A stretch of 64,000 nucleotides of DNA. Source: Roseivivax sediminis (lineage in GTDB: Bacteria > Pseudomonadota > Alphaproteobacteria > Rhodobacterales > Rhodobacteraceae). Position numbers and translations under genes: made by a program. The notes beneath the pieces are model-generated. The model saw only the letters and a list, made by a program, of their open reading frames with translations, was not told the origin of the DNA and did no database searches. Where the stretch lies: the NCBI RefSeq assembly GCF_900112685.1, contig NZ_FOMS01000011.1, positions 1-64,000 of the forward strand, read 5' to 3'. Of the stretch, positions 16,192 to 28,429 are shown piece by piece (within the stretch, counting starts at the first letter, position 1; every line of letters starts with the position of its first letter).

Positions 16192-17529
16192 ATGACCACC
16201 ACCCGCTTCGCGCCGTCGCCCACCGGCCATATCCACGTGGGCAACCTGCGCACCGCGCTCTTCAACTTCCTGATCGCGAAGAAGGCTGGCGGGGAGTTCA
16301 TCCTGCGCATCGACGACACCGACCCCGAGCGGTCGAAGGAAGAATACGTCGACGGCATCAAGCGCGACCTCGAATGGCTGGGCCTGCATTGGGACCGGCT
16401 GGAGCGGCAGTCGCTCCGGCTCGACCGTTACGCCGCCGCCGCCGACGCGCTGCGCGACAAGGGCCGGTTCTACGAGGCGTTCGAGTCGCCGACGGAACTC
16501 GACCTCAAGCGCAAGAAGCAGCTCAACATGGGACGCCCGCCGGTCTACGACCGCGCGGCGCTGGCGCTGTCCGAGGGTGACAAGGCGGCGCTGCGGGCCG
16601 AACGCGGCGACGGGCACTGGCGCTTCAAGCTCGATCACGAACGCATCGTCTGGCAGGACGGCATCCTCGGCGAGATCTCCATCGACGCGGCCAGCGTGTC
16701 GGACCCGGTGCTGATCCGCGGCGACGGGCAGGTGCTCTATACGCTCGCCTCGGTGGTTGACGACACCGAGATGGGGGTGACGCACGTGGTGCGCGGCTCG
16801 GATCACGTCACCAACACCGCGACGCAGATCCAGATCATGGCGGCGCTGGGCCACGATCATCCGATTTTCGCGCACCATTCGCTGCTGACCGGGCCGCAGG
16901 GCGAGGGGCTGTCGAAGCGCCTGGGGTCGCTCGCTCTCAAGGATCTGCGCGCGGACGGGGTGGAGCCGGAGGCGCTCCTGTCGCTGATGGCGCGGCTCGG
17001 GTCGAGCCAGCCGGTGGAGCTGCGCGCCTCCCTCGACGAGATCGCCGAGGGGTTCGATCCGTCGCAGTTCGGCTCGGCGCCGACGAAGTTCGACGTGAAC
17101 GACCTCTATCCGTTGACCGCGCGCAAGCTGCACGCGCTGCCCTACGCGGCGGTGGCCGAGGACATCCGCGCGCTGGGCGTGCCGGACGACCGGGCGGAGC
17201 TGTTCTGGAGCGTCACGCGCGAGAACATCACCACGCGGCACGACCTGGCCGCCTGGTGGCGGATGTTCAGCGAAGGGGCGGAGCCGAAGATCGCCGACGA
17301 GGACCGGGAGTTCGTGACCGAGGCGATGGCGCTTCTGCCCGAGGCGCCGTGGACGCGCGACACCTGGGGCGAATGGACCGCGGCGGTAAAGGACAAGACC
17401 GGGCGCAAGGGCAAGGGGCTGTTCATGCCGCTGCGCCGCGCGGTCACGGGGCAGGACCGGGGGCCGGAGATGGCCGACGTGATGCCGCTGATGCAGCGAA
17501 TTCCGGCGCGGGATCTCGCCCGGGGCTAG
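16192..17529 (+). CDS. gltX: Glutamyl-tRNA synthetase
   Basis: A 445-residue class I aminoacyl-tRNA synthetase charging tRNA with glutamate. The signature region is RFAPSPTGHIHVGNLRTALF (residues 5-24, HVGN for HIGH), with the second ATP motif at GLSKRLGSLAL (for KMSKS) near residue 240. IDDTDPERSKEEY is the conserved glutamate/ATP-site segment. At 445 residues it is of the shorter GltX type that often coexists with a second paralog in alphaproteobacteria, so a second gltX elsewhere is likely. It begins 85 bases after tRNA-His. Confidence 0.94.
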   Translation: MTTTRFAPSPTGHIHVGNLRTALFNFLIAKKAGGEFILRIDDTDPERSKEEYVDGIKRDLEWLGLHWDRLERQSLRLDRYAAAADALRDKGRFYEAFESPTELDLKRKKQLNMGRPPVYDRAALALSEGDKAALRAERGDGHWRFKLDHERIVWQDGILGEISIDAASVSDPVLIRGDGQVLYTLASVVDDTEMGVTHVVRGSDHVTNTATQIQIMAALGHDHPIFAHHSLLTGPQGEGLSKRLGSLALKDLRADGVEPEALLSLMARLGSSQPVELRASLDEIAEGFDPSQFGSAPTKFDVNDLYPLTARKLHALPYAAVAEDIRALGVPDDRAELFWSVTRENITTRHDLAAWWRMFSEGAEPKIADEDREFVTEAMALLPEAPWTRDTWGEWTAAVKDKTGRKGKGLFMPLRRAVTGQDRGPEMADVMPLMQRIPARDLARG

Positions 17530-17580
17530 GTCATGTCGCGGGGCGGATGCAGCGCCTGCCAGTCTCGCGCACGAACCGTC

Positions 17581-18192
17581 TCATGGGCGGCGCGGAACCC
17601 TGCCGCGTGCGGCGAGCGCGGCGTCGACCCTGTCGCGCGTGTCCGGCGCCAGAGGCTGCGCCCTAGGATAGAGCGGCTCCGCCCGGTCGTCGAGAAAAGG
17701 CACCTCCCAGCCGTCCGTCGTCTCGAGAAAACGGTCGAGCCCGCTTTCCCCGAAGACGTCGAGATAGCCCTGCGCGACCACGTCGAGATAGCTCAGCAGC
17801 ACCGGCGCGGCGTCATGCGGCGCCATCGAGCGCGATTCGGGCACGGCATAGAGCGCAACCGCTCCCGGCCCGGGCGCAGAGTCGCGCGAAGCCCGGGTTG
17901 CCTGCGACACATCGTGCCGATCATAGAACGCCTCGCGCGTGTTGAGCGTATCCCACTCCTCCGGCGCAACCGCGGCGATCAGCCCGTCGATGACCCCTTC
18001 GGGATCTGGAATTGCGGTCAGAAAGGCCAGATCGCGGCCCGGCAATGCCCGCCAGGCTCTTCGCCAGCCCGATAATTTCGCGGGGTATATCGGATGATTG
18101 GAATGTGTCCGGCAATCGACGAGACTGCCATAGCCGAAAAAATAAGCGTATCCGGACAATGGTGACAGGTTACCTTTATGTGCTATACCCAT
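17581..18192 (-). CDS. Gamma-glutamylcyclotransferase-like protein
   Basis: A 203-residue protein. YFFGYGSLVDCRTH near residues 17-30 is the substrate-loop signature (YGSL) of the gamma-glutamylcyclotransferase fold, followed by the Arg-rich strand AKLSGWRRAWRALP. A candidate catalytic Glu lies in APEEWDTLNTREAFYDRHDV. The family makes 5-oxoproline from gamma-glutamyl compounds or has related uses; the substrate here is unknown. The only in-frame ATG near the start is at 18192 and its ribosome site is weak. It is divergent from the Rrf2 regulator 51 bases away, so one may affect the other. Confidence 0.65.
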   Translation of the reverse strand: MGIAHKGNLSPLSGYAYFFGYGSLVDCRTHSNHPIYPAKLSGWRRAWRALPGRDLAFLTAIPDPEGVIDGLIAAVAPEEWDTLNTREAFYDRHDVSQATRASRDSAPGPGAVALYAVPESRSMAPHDAAPVLLSYLDVVAQGYLDVFGESGLDRFLETTDGWEVPFLDDRAEPLYPRAQPLAPDTRDRVDAALAARGRVPRRP

Positions 18193-18243
18193 TCGGGTTC
18201 ATCACGGTGAGGGGGCCGTGGGGCGAGTTGTGAGGTCATCGGA

Positions 18244-18747
18244 ATGAGAATAACGAAACGCGCGAACATCGCGATGCGAGTGCTGATGTATTGCGCGTCC
18301 CATCCCGATCTTCGGATCACCAAGACGTCGATTGCCGAGGCATGCAATGCATCTGAGCATCATCTGGGCCAGATCGTCAATCAACTGGCGCAGATGGGAT
18401 ATCTGAAGACATGGCGGCGCCGCTACGGGGGCATCGCGCTTGGCCGGCCGGCCGACCAGATACAGCTTGGCGCTGTCTTCCGGGAATTCGAATCCGGGGT
18501 GCCGATCGCCGAGTGCTTCGCGATCGAGACCAACACATGCCCGCTCGTGGATGCCTGCCGTCTGCGCCCGGCGCTGGCCCTTGCCGGGCAGGCTTTCTAC
18601 CAGGTGCTCGACTCGGTCACGCTCGACGCGCTGATCCATGGCAACCACGGTCTGCGCACGCTCTTCGCGGCAACCGAGACCGGCGGCGCCACGCCCTCAC
18701 TCCGCAATCGGGGCGATAAGGGCGGCCGGCAGGTTGCCACCGGCTGA
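18244..18747 (+). CDS. Rrf2-family transcriptional regulator (NsrR-like)
   Basis: A 167-residue winged-helix regulator. The N-terminal Rrf2 domain reads MRITKRANIAMRVLMYCASH and then SIAEACNASEHHLGQIVNQL (recognition helix). Three Cys in ECFAIETNTCPLVDAC (spacing C-x7-C-x5-C, about residues 98-112) are placed to hold an iron-sulfur cluster, as in NsrR, the nitric oxide sensor. A redox or NO-sensing role is inferred. Its own target may be the divergent GGCT-like gene. It ends just before the glycine riboswitch but is probably not functionally linked to it. Confidence 0.8.
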   Translation: MRITKRANIAMRVLMYCASHPDLRITKTSIAEACNASEHHLGQIVNQLAQMGYLKTWRRRYGGIALGRPADQIQLGAVFREFESGVPIAECFAIETNTCPLVDACRLRPALALAGQAFYQVLDSVTLDALIHGNHGLRTLFAATETGGATPSLRNRGDKGGRQVATG

Positions 18748-18764
18748 GCGCTGCTCTAACGTCC

Positions 18765-18937
18765 GGCTCGACCGCGATGGGAGAACCGGCGCCCTTGCCG
18801 GTGCCGAAGGAGCAACCGCCCCGGAAACTCTCAGGCCAGACGGACCGTCGCGGCTGCACGACTCTGGAGAGAGGTGCGGGCATGGCCCCGCACCCGCCGA
18901 AGGGATAACGATCTCAGGCGGAAGGACAGAGGGGGCG
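18765..18937 (+). promoter_or_regulatory. Tandem glycine riboswitch (gcvT leader)
   Basis: Two successive glycine-aptamer patterns precede gcvT. The first is GATGGGAGAACCGGC then GCCGAAGGAGCAACCGCC and GGAAACTCTCAGGCCAGACG (about 18776-18850). The second is ACTCTGGAGAGAGGTGCGGG then CCGCCGAAGGGATAACG and CTCAGGCGGAAGGACAGAGG (about 18860-18935). The paired GCCGAAGG and CTCAGG elements are the core of this RNA class. Glycine binding is expected to turn on the gcvT-gcvH-gcvP operon. About 95 bases separate it from the gcvT ATG and hold the expression platform. Confidence 0.92.
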
Positions 18938-19032
18938 TTGGGACGGCGGGCGCATGGCGCGCGGGCCGTCCGGGAACGCCCTGCGGCGGCCTGCCGGGCC
19001 GTGCGCGGGCCAGGCGCGAGAGGACCGGGGAT

Positions 19033-20286
19033 ATGGCCGAGACCGGCGACGACCGATATGCACATCTGGAAACGCGCGACATCTGCGGCTGCGGTGTCCC
19101 GCACGGGCCCGGAGAGCATCACCACCACCCTCCGCAACAGCAGCAGGCCGCGGCGGAGGAGGAGGAGGGCGGGCTGAAGCGCACGCCCCTCCATGCGCTG
19201 CACGAGGAACTGGGCGCGAAGATGGTGGAATTCGCCGGCTACGAGATGCCGGTGCAGTATCCGATGGGCGTGAAGGACGAGCACCTGCACACCCGCGCGC
19301 GGGCCGGGCTGTTCGATGTCAGCCACATGGGCCAGGTGATCCTGCGCGCCCGCGCGGTCGATGTCGCCGCAAGGCTCGAGGCACTCGTTCCGGCGGATAT
19401 CGTGGGGCTGACGGAGGGGCGCCAGCGCTACGCCGTCCTGACCAACGACGAGGGCGGGATCGAGGACGACCTAATGGTCGCCAATCGCGGCGATCACCTT
19501 TTCCTCGTGGTCAACGCCGCCCGGAAAGAGGCCGACATCGCCCTTCTGCGCGCGGGGCTGGAGCCCGACGTGACCGTGAAGGTGCTGGAGAACCGCGCGC
19601 TTCTTGCGCTGCAGGGGCCGGCGGCGGAAGGTGTGCTCGCGGCGCTCGCGCCCGAAATCGCAGAGATGCGCTTCATGGACGTGGCGACCGTGGAATTAGA
19701 GGGGGCGGAGGCCTGGATCTCGCGCTCGGGCTATACCGGCGAGGACGGGTTCGAGATCTCGGTCCCCGCGGCGGCGGCCGAGGGGCTGGCGCGCAAGTTC
19801 CTGAGCTACGAGGACGTCGCGCCCATCGGTCTCGGCGCGCGGGACTCGCTGCGGCTCGAGGCGGGGCTCTGCCTTTACGGTCACGACATCGGCGAAGACA
19901 CCTCGCCGGTGGAGGCGGCGCTTTCCTGGTCGATCGGCAAGGCGCGCCGGTCGAGCGGCGCGCGCGCGGGCGGATTTCCCGGCGCCGGGCGGATCCTGAG
20001 GGAACTCGCCGAAGCCGGGCCGCGTATGCGTGTCGGTTTGAAGCCGCAGGAGCGGGCGCCGATGCGCGAGGGCGTGGAATTGTACGCCGCCGAGGATGGC
20101 GAGAGCCCGGTCGGCCGGGTCACCTCGGGCGGGTTCGGCCCGAGCGTTGGTGGCCCTGTCGCGATGGGGTACGTCCCGGCCGCGATGGCGGCGCCGGGCA
20201 CCGTCCTTTACGGCGAATTGCGAGGCAAGCGACGGCCGGTGGAGGTCGCGCGACTGCCCTTTGTCGCACCCGGGTTCAAACGCTGA
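19033..20286 (+). CDS. gcvT: Glycine cleavage system T protein, with an unusual N-terminal extension
   Basis: A 417-residue aminomethyltransferase that passes the methylene group from lipoyl-GcvH to tetrahydrofolate and releases ammonia. The normal protein begins at [20 protein letters not shown] (residue 48) and continues with [28 protein letters not shown] and [14 protein letters not shown]. Residues 1-47 are extra: a Cys/His patch ([18 protein letters not shown]), then QQQQ, AAA and EEEE runs made of trinucleotide repeats. The first ATG with a ribosome site (GAGGACCGGGG) is at 19033. A purine-rich GGAGGAGGAGGAGGG just before codon 48 could instead serve a non-AUG start (CTG at 19174). It is the first gene of the riboswitch operon. 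Confidence 0.9.
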   Translation: MAETGDDRYAHLETRDICGCGVPHGPGEHHHHPPQQQQAAAEEEEGGLKRTPLHALHEELGAKMVEFAGYEMPVQYPMGVKDEHLHTRARAGLFDVSHMGQVILRARAVDVAARLEALVPADIVGLTEGRQRYAVLTNDEGGIEDDLMVANRGDHLFLVVNAARKEADIALLRAGLEPDVTVKVLENRALLALQGPAAEGVLAALAPEIAEMRFMDVATVELEGAEAWISRSGYTGEDGFEISVPAAAAEGLARKFLSYEDVAPIGLGARDSLRLEAGLCLYGHDIGEDTSPVEAALSWSIGKARRSSGARAGGFPGAGRILRELAEAGPRMRVGLKPQERAPMREGVELYAAEDGESPVGRVTSGGFGPSVGGPVAMGYVPAAMAAPGTVLYGELRGKRRPVEVARLPFVAPGFKR

Positions 20287-20323
20287 AACCCCCGAACACA
20301 GGTCCAGCAGGAGACGACAGGAC

Positions 20324-20686
20324 ATGAAGTTTACCGAAGAACACGAATGGCTGAAGCCCGAGGACGACAACATTGTCACGGTGGGCATCACCGCCCACGC
20401 GGCCGAGCAGCTGGGGGACGTGGTGTTCATCGAACTGCCCGACGTCGGCACCACGGTGTCGAAGGATGACGAGGTGGTGGTGATCGAAAGCGTCAAGGCC
20501 GCCTCCGACATCCTCGCGCCGGTCGACGGCGAGATCGTCGAGGTCAACGACGCGATCGTCGAGGACCCGTCGAAGGTGAACGACGACCCCGAGGGCGACG
20601 CGTGGTTCTTCAAGGTGCAGATCGAGGATCTCTCTGCGCTCGACGATTACATGGACGAGGCGGCCTACAAGGAATTCATCGGCTAG
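20324..20686 (+). CDS. gcvH: Glycine cleavage system H protein
   Basis: A 120-residue lipoyl carrier that shuttles the aminomethyl group between GcvP, GcvT and GcvL. The lipoylated Lys is K58 in [40 protein letters not shown] is the typical start and [14 protein letters not shown] the typical end. The ATG at 20324 follows AGGAGACGACAGGAC, 37 bases after gcvT, within the same operon. Confidence 0.97.
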   Translation: MKFTEEHEWLKPEDDNIVTVGITAHAAEQLGDVVFIELPDVGTTVSKDDEVVVIESVKAASDILAPVDGEIVEVNDAIVEDPSKVNDDPEGDAWFFKVQIEDLSALDDYMDEAAYKEFIG

Positions 20687-20955
20687 GCCGACGTGCTCCG
20701 CCGGGTCGCGGTGGGTGAAGCGCCCTCCCTGCAAGATGCGGCGGAGATGGGGCGCAGGACTCGACCGGCGCAGCGCGGGCCTGCCGTGACGGTGCCCGGC
20801 ACCTGCAGGGTGGAAAATCTGCCCACGACCGCCAGAGCGGCGCCACCGGCGCCGACCTGAACACACCCTGCCGCGGCGCGAGCGCGCGGCGGGGCAAGGA
20901 TCCGAAGCAACATGCCTGGCCTGGCCCCGCGCCGGTCCGGCAGGGAGAGGACGCG
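20687..20955 (+). other. gcvH-gcvP spacer
   Basis: These 269 bases are longer than expected inside an operon. I see no gene, strong terminator or dispersed repeat. A GGAGAGG ribosome site (20943-20949) serves gcvP. Short GC-rich inverted repeats are present but none stands out. Confidence 0.3.
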
Positions 20956-23805
<2,850 letters not shown>

Positions 23806-23817
23806 ATGAAGGCCGGA

Positions 23818-23871
23818 GGGAGCGGGGGCCAGCCCCCGCACCCCCGGGATATTTCCGGGCAGATGAAACCG
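23818..23871. repeat. Dispersed hairpin repeat, copy A2
   Basis: A GCGGGGGCCAGCCCCCGC hairpin is followed by ACCCCCGGGATATTTCCGGG and CAGATGAAACC. This is a full hairpin-plus-core copy, 12 bases after the gcvP stop, and may also act as its terminator. Confidence 0.85.
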
Positions 23872-24042
23872 TGGCCTGTTCGGGCGGACGGGCCACTGAA
23901 GGTGGGCGCGTGACTGCACCGAATGCGTCGCGGCCCCGATGCGCGCGTGCAGCGAAGATCGGCGCGGGCGGGCCGGGCGGCCACTGGCCCCGCAGCTGGC
24001 GATCCGCTAAGGACGGGGGCGGAACGATTGCGGCGGAGCGAC

Positions 24043-25752
24043 ATGGCACGGCATCTCATCACCTCGGCCATCCCGTACATCAACGGGATCAAGCACCTGG
24101 GCAACCTCGTGGGCTCTCAGCTGCCCGCGGATCTCTACGCCCGTTACTGCCGGGCGCGCGGGCATGAGGTGCTGTTCCTCTGCGCCACGGACGAGCACGG
24201 CACCCCGGCGGAGCTTGCCGCCGCGAAGGCCGGCCAGCCGGTGGCCGAGTACTGCGCCGAGATGCACGCGGTGCAGGCAAAGCTGGCCGAGGGCTTCCGC
24301 CTGTCCTTCGATCATTTCGGCCGCTCGTCCTCGCCGCAGAACCACCGTCTGACGCAGGCTTTCGCCAAGAGCCTCGACGAGGCCGGGCTGATCCGGGAGG
24401 TGAGCGAGACGCAGATGTATTCGCCGCAGGACGGCCGATTCCTGCCCGACCGCTACATCGAGGGGACGTGTCCCAATTGCGGCTTCGAGTCTGCGCGCGG
24501 CGATCAGTGCGACAATTGCACCAAGCAGCTCGACCCGGTGGACCTGATCGAGCCGCGCTCGACCATCTCGGGTGCCACGAACCTCGAGATGCGCGAGACC
24601 AAGCACCTGTTCCTGCGCCAGTCGGCGATGAAGGACGATCTCGAGGCCTGGATCGACACCAAGACTGACTGGCCGGTCCTGACCACCTCCATCGCCAAGA
24701 AATGGCTGAACGATGGCGACGGCCTGCAGGACCGCGGCATCACCCGCGATCTCGACTGGGGCGTGCCGGTGCAACGCGACGACGCGCCGTGGCCGGGCAT
24801 GGAGGGCAAGGTCTTCTACGTCTGGTTCGATGCGCCGATCGAATACATCGCCTGCGCGCAGGAATGGGAAGAGGCCGGCAAGGGCACCGATTGGGCACGC
24901 TGGTGGCGCACCGACAAGGGCGCTGACGACGTGCGCTACACCCAGTTCATGGGCAAGGACAACGTGCCCTTCCACACCCTGTCCTTCCCGGCGACGATCC
25001 TCGGCTCGGGCGAGCCGTGGAAGCTCGTCGATTACATCAAGTCGTTCAACTACCTCAATTACGAGGGCGGCCAGTTCTCGACCTCGCGCGGGCGCGGGGT
25101 GTTCATGGACCAGGCGCTGGAGATCCTGCCGCCGGACTACTGGCGCTGGTGGCTGCTGAGCCACGCGCCGGAATCGAACGACGCGGAGTTCACCTGGGAG
25201 AATTTCCAGACGTCGGTGAACAAGGACCTCGCCGATGTACTCGGCAATTTCGCGTCCCGCGTGACCAAGTTCTGCCGCTCCAAGTTCGGAGAGGAAGTGC
25301 CCGCCGGCGGCACGTTCGGCGACCGCGAACGGCAGCTTGTCGCGGACCTTTCGGCGAAGATAGCCGAGTACGAGGCCCAGATGGAGGCGATCGAGGTCCG
25401 CAAGGCCGCAGCCGCCCTGCGCGCGGCGTGGGTGCTGGGCAACGAGTACCTGCAGGAGGCTGCGCCCTGGTCCACCTTCAAGGAGGATCCGGAGACCGCG
25501 GCGATGCAGATCCGGCTCGGGCTGAACCTCATTCGCCTCTACGCGGTAATCTCCGCGCCGTTCATCCCGGACGCGTCGGCGCAGCTTCTGGGCGCGATGA
25601 AGGCCGAGGGGGCCGACTGGCCCTCCGACCTCGATTCTGATCTGCAGGCGCTGGTGCCGGGCCACATCTTCGCGGTGCCCGACGTCACCTTCCGCAAGAT
25701 CGGGGACGCCGAGCGCGAGGATTGGCAGGCCCGATTCTCGGGCCGTCGCTGA
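24043..25752 (+). CDS. metG: Methionyl-tRNA synthetase
   Basis: A 569-residue class I synthetase that charges both initiator and elongator tRNA-Met. The signature is [20 protein letters not shown] (residues 8-27, HLGN for HIGH), with KMSKS represented by [11 protein letters not shown] near residue 348. A four-Cys zinc knuckle ([18 protein letters not shown], about residues 143-160) identifies the zinc-bearing type. There is no C-terminal tRNA-binding EMAPII domain. The ATG at 24043 sits after CGGCGGAGCGAC. It is a single gene. Confidence 0.95.
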   Translation: MARHLITSAIPYINGIKHLGNLVGSQLPADLYARYCRARGHEVLFLCATDEHGTPAELAAAKAGQPVAEYCAEMHAVQAKLAEGFRLSFDHFGRSSSPQNHRLTQAFAKSLDEAGLIREVSETQMYSPQDGRFLPDRYIEGTCPNCGFESARGDQCDNCTKQLDPVDLIEPRSTISGATNLEMRETKHLFLRQSAMKDDLEAWIDTKTDWPVLTTSIAKKWLNDGDGLQDRGITRDLDWGVPVQRDDAPWPGMEGKVFYVWFDAPIEYIACAQEWEEAGKGTDWARWWRTDKGADDVRYTQFMGKDNVPFHTLSFPATILGSGEPWKLVDYIKSFNYLNYEGGQFSTSRGRGVFMDQALEILPPDYWRWWLLSHAPESNDAEFTWENFQTSVNKDLADVLGNFASRVTKFCRSKFGEEVPAGGTFGDRERQLVADLSAKIAEYEAQMEAIEVRKAAAALRAAWVLGNEYLQEAAPWSTFKEDPETAAMQIRLGLNLIRLYAVISAPFIPDASAQLLGAMKAEGADWPSDLDSDLQALVPGHIFAVPDVTFRKIGDAEREDWQARFSGRR

Positions 25753-25831
25753 TCTCGCCGCGCTACTGGGTGCCCGGCCCGCGGCCTTCGGTTCCCGGAC
25801 GAAAGAGGGCACCCCCCGGGCGCCGCGCCCC

Positions 25832-25868
25832 TTCCTTCTTCTCGTTGCAAATACTCCTGCCGGAGGCG
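25832..25868. repeat. Dispersed repeat, copy A3 (core variant)
   Basis: TTCTTCTCGTTGCAAATACT followed by CCTGCCGGAGGCG is the variant core lacking the CAGATGAA end. The same first 20 bases recur at 55149. It lies in the convergent gap between metG and the SlyD-like gene. Confidence 0.75.
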
Positions 25869-26018
25869 CCGCCCGAGCCACTCGCACGCAATGCCGGCAT
25901 CGGCGCCCTCCGCGCCAAGAGAAAGGGCGCGCGCCGCTCTCCACGGCACACGCCCCGATAGTTTTCCCGTCGAGGAAGTGTCCTGCCCGGGCTGTTCGGC
26001 CGCTGCCGGGACAGGCGC

Positions 26019-26453
26019 TCAGGCGGCCTTGATCTCAACCAGCTCGATGTTGAAGTTCAGATCGTGCCCGGCGAGCGGGTGGTTGGCGTCCAGCATGACC
26101 TCGCTCTCGGTCACGTTGGAGACGACCACCGGCACGGTCTCGCCATTCGGGGTCTGCACCTGCAGCTGCGTGCCGAGGTCGAGCGGAATGTCATCCGGAA
26201 TCTCGGTGCGCGGCACGGCCTGCAGGGCCTCGGGGTTGCGCGCGCCGTAGGCTTCGTCGGCCGGCACTTCCACGGATTTCTTGTCGCCGACCGTCATGCC
26301 GGGAAGCGCCTTGTCCAGGCCGGGGATGATCTGGCCCGATCCGACGGTGAACTCAAGCGGGTCGCGTCCTTCGCTGGAATCGAAGGTGGACCCGTCGGTG
26401 AGGGTGCCGGTGTAATGAATGAGAACGGTATCGCCCGCTTTGACTTCGGTCAT
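26019..26453 (-). CDS. FKBP-type peptidyl-prolyl cis-trans isomerase (SlyD/FkpB-like)
   Basis: A 144-residue cytoplasmic prolyl isomerase and likely folding chaperone. The FKBP core (TVLIHYTGTLTDGSTFDSSE, GSGQIIPGLDKALPGMTVGD) is interrupted by a SlyD-type insert-in-flap domain (AYGARNPEALQAVPRTEIPD to ANHPLAGHDLNFNIELVEI). The His/Cys-rich metal-binding tail of E. coli SlyD is absent, so the metal-chaperone function is probably missing. The ATG at 26453 begins the conserved MTEVKAGDTV; the longer frame upstream is not protein-like. Confidence 0.88.
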   Translation of the reverse strand: MTEVKAGDTVLIHYTGTLTDGSTFDSSEGRDPLEFTVGSGQIIPGLDKALPGMTVGDKKSVEVPADEAYGARNPEALQAVPRTEIPDDIPLDLGTQLQVQTPNGETVPVVVSNVTESEVMLDANHPLAGHDLNFNIELVEIKAA

Positions 26454-26788
26454 GCGTTGTCCACTTCGTGGCTTGGCGTGGGTTTGGTCCGACGAGGCTG
26501 GCCTTTCTCTTCCGTCTTGCCAAGTCGCCCGCCGGGCGCCGTATGCGCTCCTTAGCATGGAATCGTAATGATCCTTGACGCCGATTGCAAAGGGGTCCGC
26601 CCGATTTGAAACGAGCGGATCGTCATGCGTGGCTGCATGACTTGACGTCAGGGAGAAACCGCGCCGACCTCTTCGCGTTTGTGTGGCAAACCTGCCATGT
26701 GTGCGGAGCCCCACACGGGACGTTGCTTTGATTCCCGGGGCCGCTTCCGCACTATACGCGTGTCATCTCAAGTCGAAAGAGTGCTGCC
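26454..26788. other. Divergent intergenic region, no gene seen
   Basis: These 335 bases separate the SlyD-like gene (minus) and the L,D-transpeptidase (plus), so both promoters should lie here. A CACTATACG near 26750 could be a -10 element for the plus gene. I see no RNA gene or repeat. Confidence 0.3.
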
Positions 26789-27355
26789 ATGATTTCCCGC
26801 CGCCATTTCATTGCCGCCGCCGCGGCAAGCACCGCATTGCCCGCCGCCGCCGAAGCCCAGTCCGGCGGCTTTCAGATTCAGCCGATTTACCGTCCGCAAC
26901 GCGTGCGCATCAAGCAGGACCTCGGGGCGCCGCAGATCCTGATTCTGCCGCGCGCGCATTTCCTGTATTATGTCGACCAACCTGGCTCGGCGCTGCGCTA
27001 CGGCGTGGGCGTGGGCCGTGCGGGCCTGGAATTTCAGGGTCAGGCGGTGATTCAGGTCAAGAAGGAATGGCCCACCTGGCGCCCGACCGACGAGATGATC
27101 GAGAGAGAGCCGGAGACTTACGGGCGTTTCAAGGGCAACGACTACGTTCAGCCGGGCGGGCCTGACAATCCGCTAGGCGCGCGTGCGCTCTATCTCTTCC
27201 AGAACGGCCGTGACACGTTCTACCGTATCCATGGCACGACGCAGCCGCAATCGATCGGACGGTCGGTGTCGAACGGCTGCATCCGGATGCTCAACGAGCA
27301 CGTCATCGATCTTTACAACCGCGTCGAGATCGGGACCCGAGTCACCGTACTCTGA
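26789..27355 (+). CDS. L,D-transpeptidase (YkuD domain), Tat-type signal
   Basis: A 188-residue exported enzyme that crosslinks peptidoglycan stem peptides or attaches proteins to them. The N-terminus MISRRHFIAAAAASTALPAA has the twin-Arg and hydrophobic core of a Tat signal. The YkuD active site is complete: HGTTQPQSIGRSVSNGCIRM, with catalytic Cys near residue 164 and His about 15 residues before. It matches the small single-domain ErfK/YbiS-like type of Rhodobacterales. It appears monocistronic. Confidence 0.9.
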   Translation: MISRRHFIAAAAASTALPAAAEAQSGGFQIQPIYRPQRVRIKQDLGAPQILILPRAHFLYYVDQPGSALRYGVGVGRAGLEFQGQAVIQVKKEWPTWRPTDEMIEREPETYGRFKGNDYVQPGGPDNPLGARALYLFQNGRDTFYRIHGTTQPQSIGRSVSNGCIRMLNEHVIDLYNRVEIGTRVTVL

Positions 27356-27516
27356 CAGGGGCTCCGGTCGGGCAGGGCGGGTGGCCAGCGTCCCGCCCTT
27401 GCCCGCGGTGTGCCTCAATTCCGCCACGCTGCTCTGGCGATACTTCCCCCACGATTACGGGACTTGGCGCAAACGACGCATGGCCCGTAGCCTGGACCCG
27501 GAGGAGGACGAGCGGC

Positions 27517-27717
27517 ATGATTGCAGCATCCCTGATCGTCGGCAGCATCGCGGGCGCGTGCGCCGCGCTCTGCGGGGTCTTGCTCACGGGGATGAGCGTG
27601 ACCGCCGCATTCGGTCTCTACCTCGCGACTCCGCTCGCGCTATCCCTGGTGGTGATCGTCGCGCAGATGATCCGTGCTGCGATCAGCGCGCTGCCCGGGT
27701 CGGCCGAGACCGCCTGA
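27517..27717 (+). CDS. Small two-helix membrane protein
   Basis: A 66-residue protein with two hydrophobic segments (about residues 3-24 and 28-53), MIAASLIVGSIAGACAALCG onward, and a short polar tail (RAAISALPGSAETA). A good ribosome site, GGAGGAGGACGAGCGGC, precedes the ATG, which supports expression. No function or family is recognised. Confidence 0.55.
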   Translation: MIAASLIVGSIAGACAALCGVLLTGMSVTAAFGLYLATPLALSLVVIVAQMIRAAISALPGSAETA

Positions 27718-28033
27718 CTGCCGCGCATCGCGGGTTCGCCCAGGTACGGGACGCGCGCGGCCGTCCGGAAGCAGCGCCCTGCCGGAAAGGCGCGCGTCAA
27801 CTCCCCGGGATCGTTGGTCTTTGACGTGAACTTTGGTCGTCCGGGCCAAGGGGCGGCCGGCGGCCCGAACGCATTCAGGACTTGTGCGAATCCGTGACCG
27901 GCCCCATAAAGCGGCCTGCAAAGTTATCTCTATCGACCTGTCCTCTTCGAAGGCTCAGTCCCTCGATCAAGCAATGACTGAGCCGACCTGCCGCAATCCC
28001 GCGGGCAGCCGAAGATCCGAGAGGAGCACGACG
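27718..28033 (+). promoter_or_regulatory. cspA leader region
   Basis: No gene is seen in these 316 bases before cspA. A hairpin can form from GGCTCAGT (27952-27959) and ACTGAGCC (27977-27984) with a 17-base loop, within the likely 5' untranslated region. AGAGGAGCACGACG is the ribosome site. Long structured leaders that melt or refold with temperature are typical for cold-shock genes; here this is inference. Confidence 0.4.
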
Positions 28034-28240
28034 ATGGCCACCGGCACCGTCAAATGGTTCAACGCCACCAAGGGCTACGGCTTCATCGCCCCCGATGGCG
28101 GTTCGAAGGACGTTTTCGTTCACATCAGCGCCGTGGAGCGCTCGGGCCTGACCGGCCTGCAGGACAACCAGAAGGTGTCCTTCGAGATTCAGTCCGGCCG
28201 TGACGGCCGCGAATCGGCGGTCGACCTGCAGCTCATGTGA
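28034..28240 (+). CDS. Cold-shock protein (CspA family)
   Basis: A 68-residue single cold-shock domain that binds single-stranded [26 protein letters not shown] holds RNP1 (KGYGFI), followed by RNP2 (DVFVHIS). Length and motifs are standard. A strong hairpin follows 55 bases after the stop. Whether it is cold-induced or growth-phase-controlled cannot be told from the sequence. Confidence 0.95.
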   Translation: MATGTVKWFNATKGYGFIAPDGGSKDVFVHISAVERSGLTGLQDNQKVSFEIQSGRDGRESAVDLQLM

Positions 28241-28294
28241 GCGCGCGGCGGGCCGCCGATCCGCCAGTTGCGATACGGTCAGTCGACCGTCGGG

Positions 28295-28329
28295 CCAAGG
28301 CGCGGCGCGCGCCTTGGCTGTTCTAATTT
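28295..28329 (+). terminator. Intrinsic terminator after cspA
   Basis: CCAAGGCGCG (28295-28304) and CGCGCCTTGG (28308-28317) form a 10-bp stem with a 3-base loop, followed by CTGTTCTAATTT. Confidence 0.6.
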
Positions 28330-28429
28330 CTCCCGAAATCCAGACCGCGAAGGTCTCCGGCGCCGGCAGCGGGCCGATCCTGTCGTGGATCGCCGAGAGC
28401 GCCCTTGATGAAGAGCCGCCCCGGCATCG

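Noticed and set aside
19115-19132. CATCACCACCACC stretch resembling a cloning His tag
   Set aside because: It is embedded in continuous native coding-like sequence with neighbouring CAG and GAG triplet runs, so it is read as natural low-complexity sequence.
27365-27415. GC-rich hairpin after the L,D-transpeptidase (GGGCAGGGCGGG with CCCGCCCTTGCCC)
   Set aside because: The stem is strong but bulged and no T-run follows, so I did not call a terminator.
28323-28427. Short minus-strand frame (34 residues) after the SGNH esterase
   Set aside because: It overlaps the cspA terminator, has no ribosome site and no recognisable motif. I first suspected a truncated RNA 2',3'-cyclic phosphodiesterase but found no HxTx motif.
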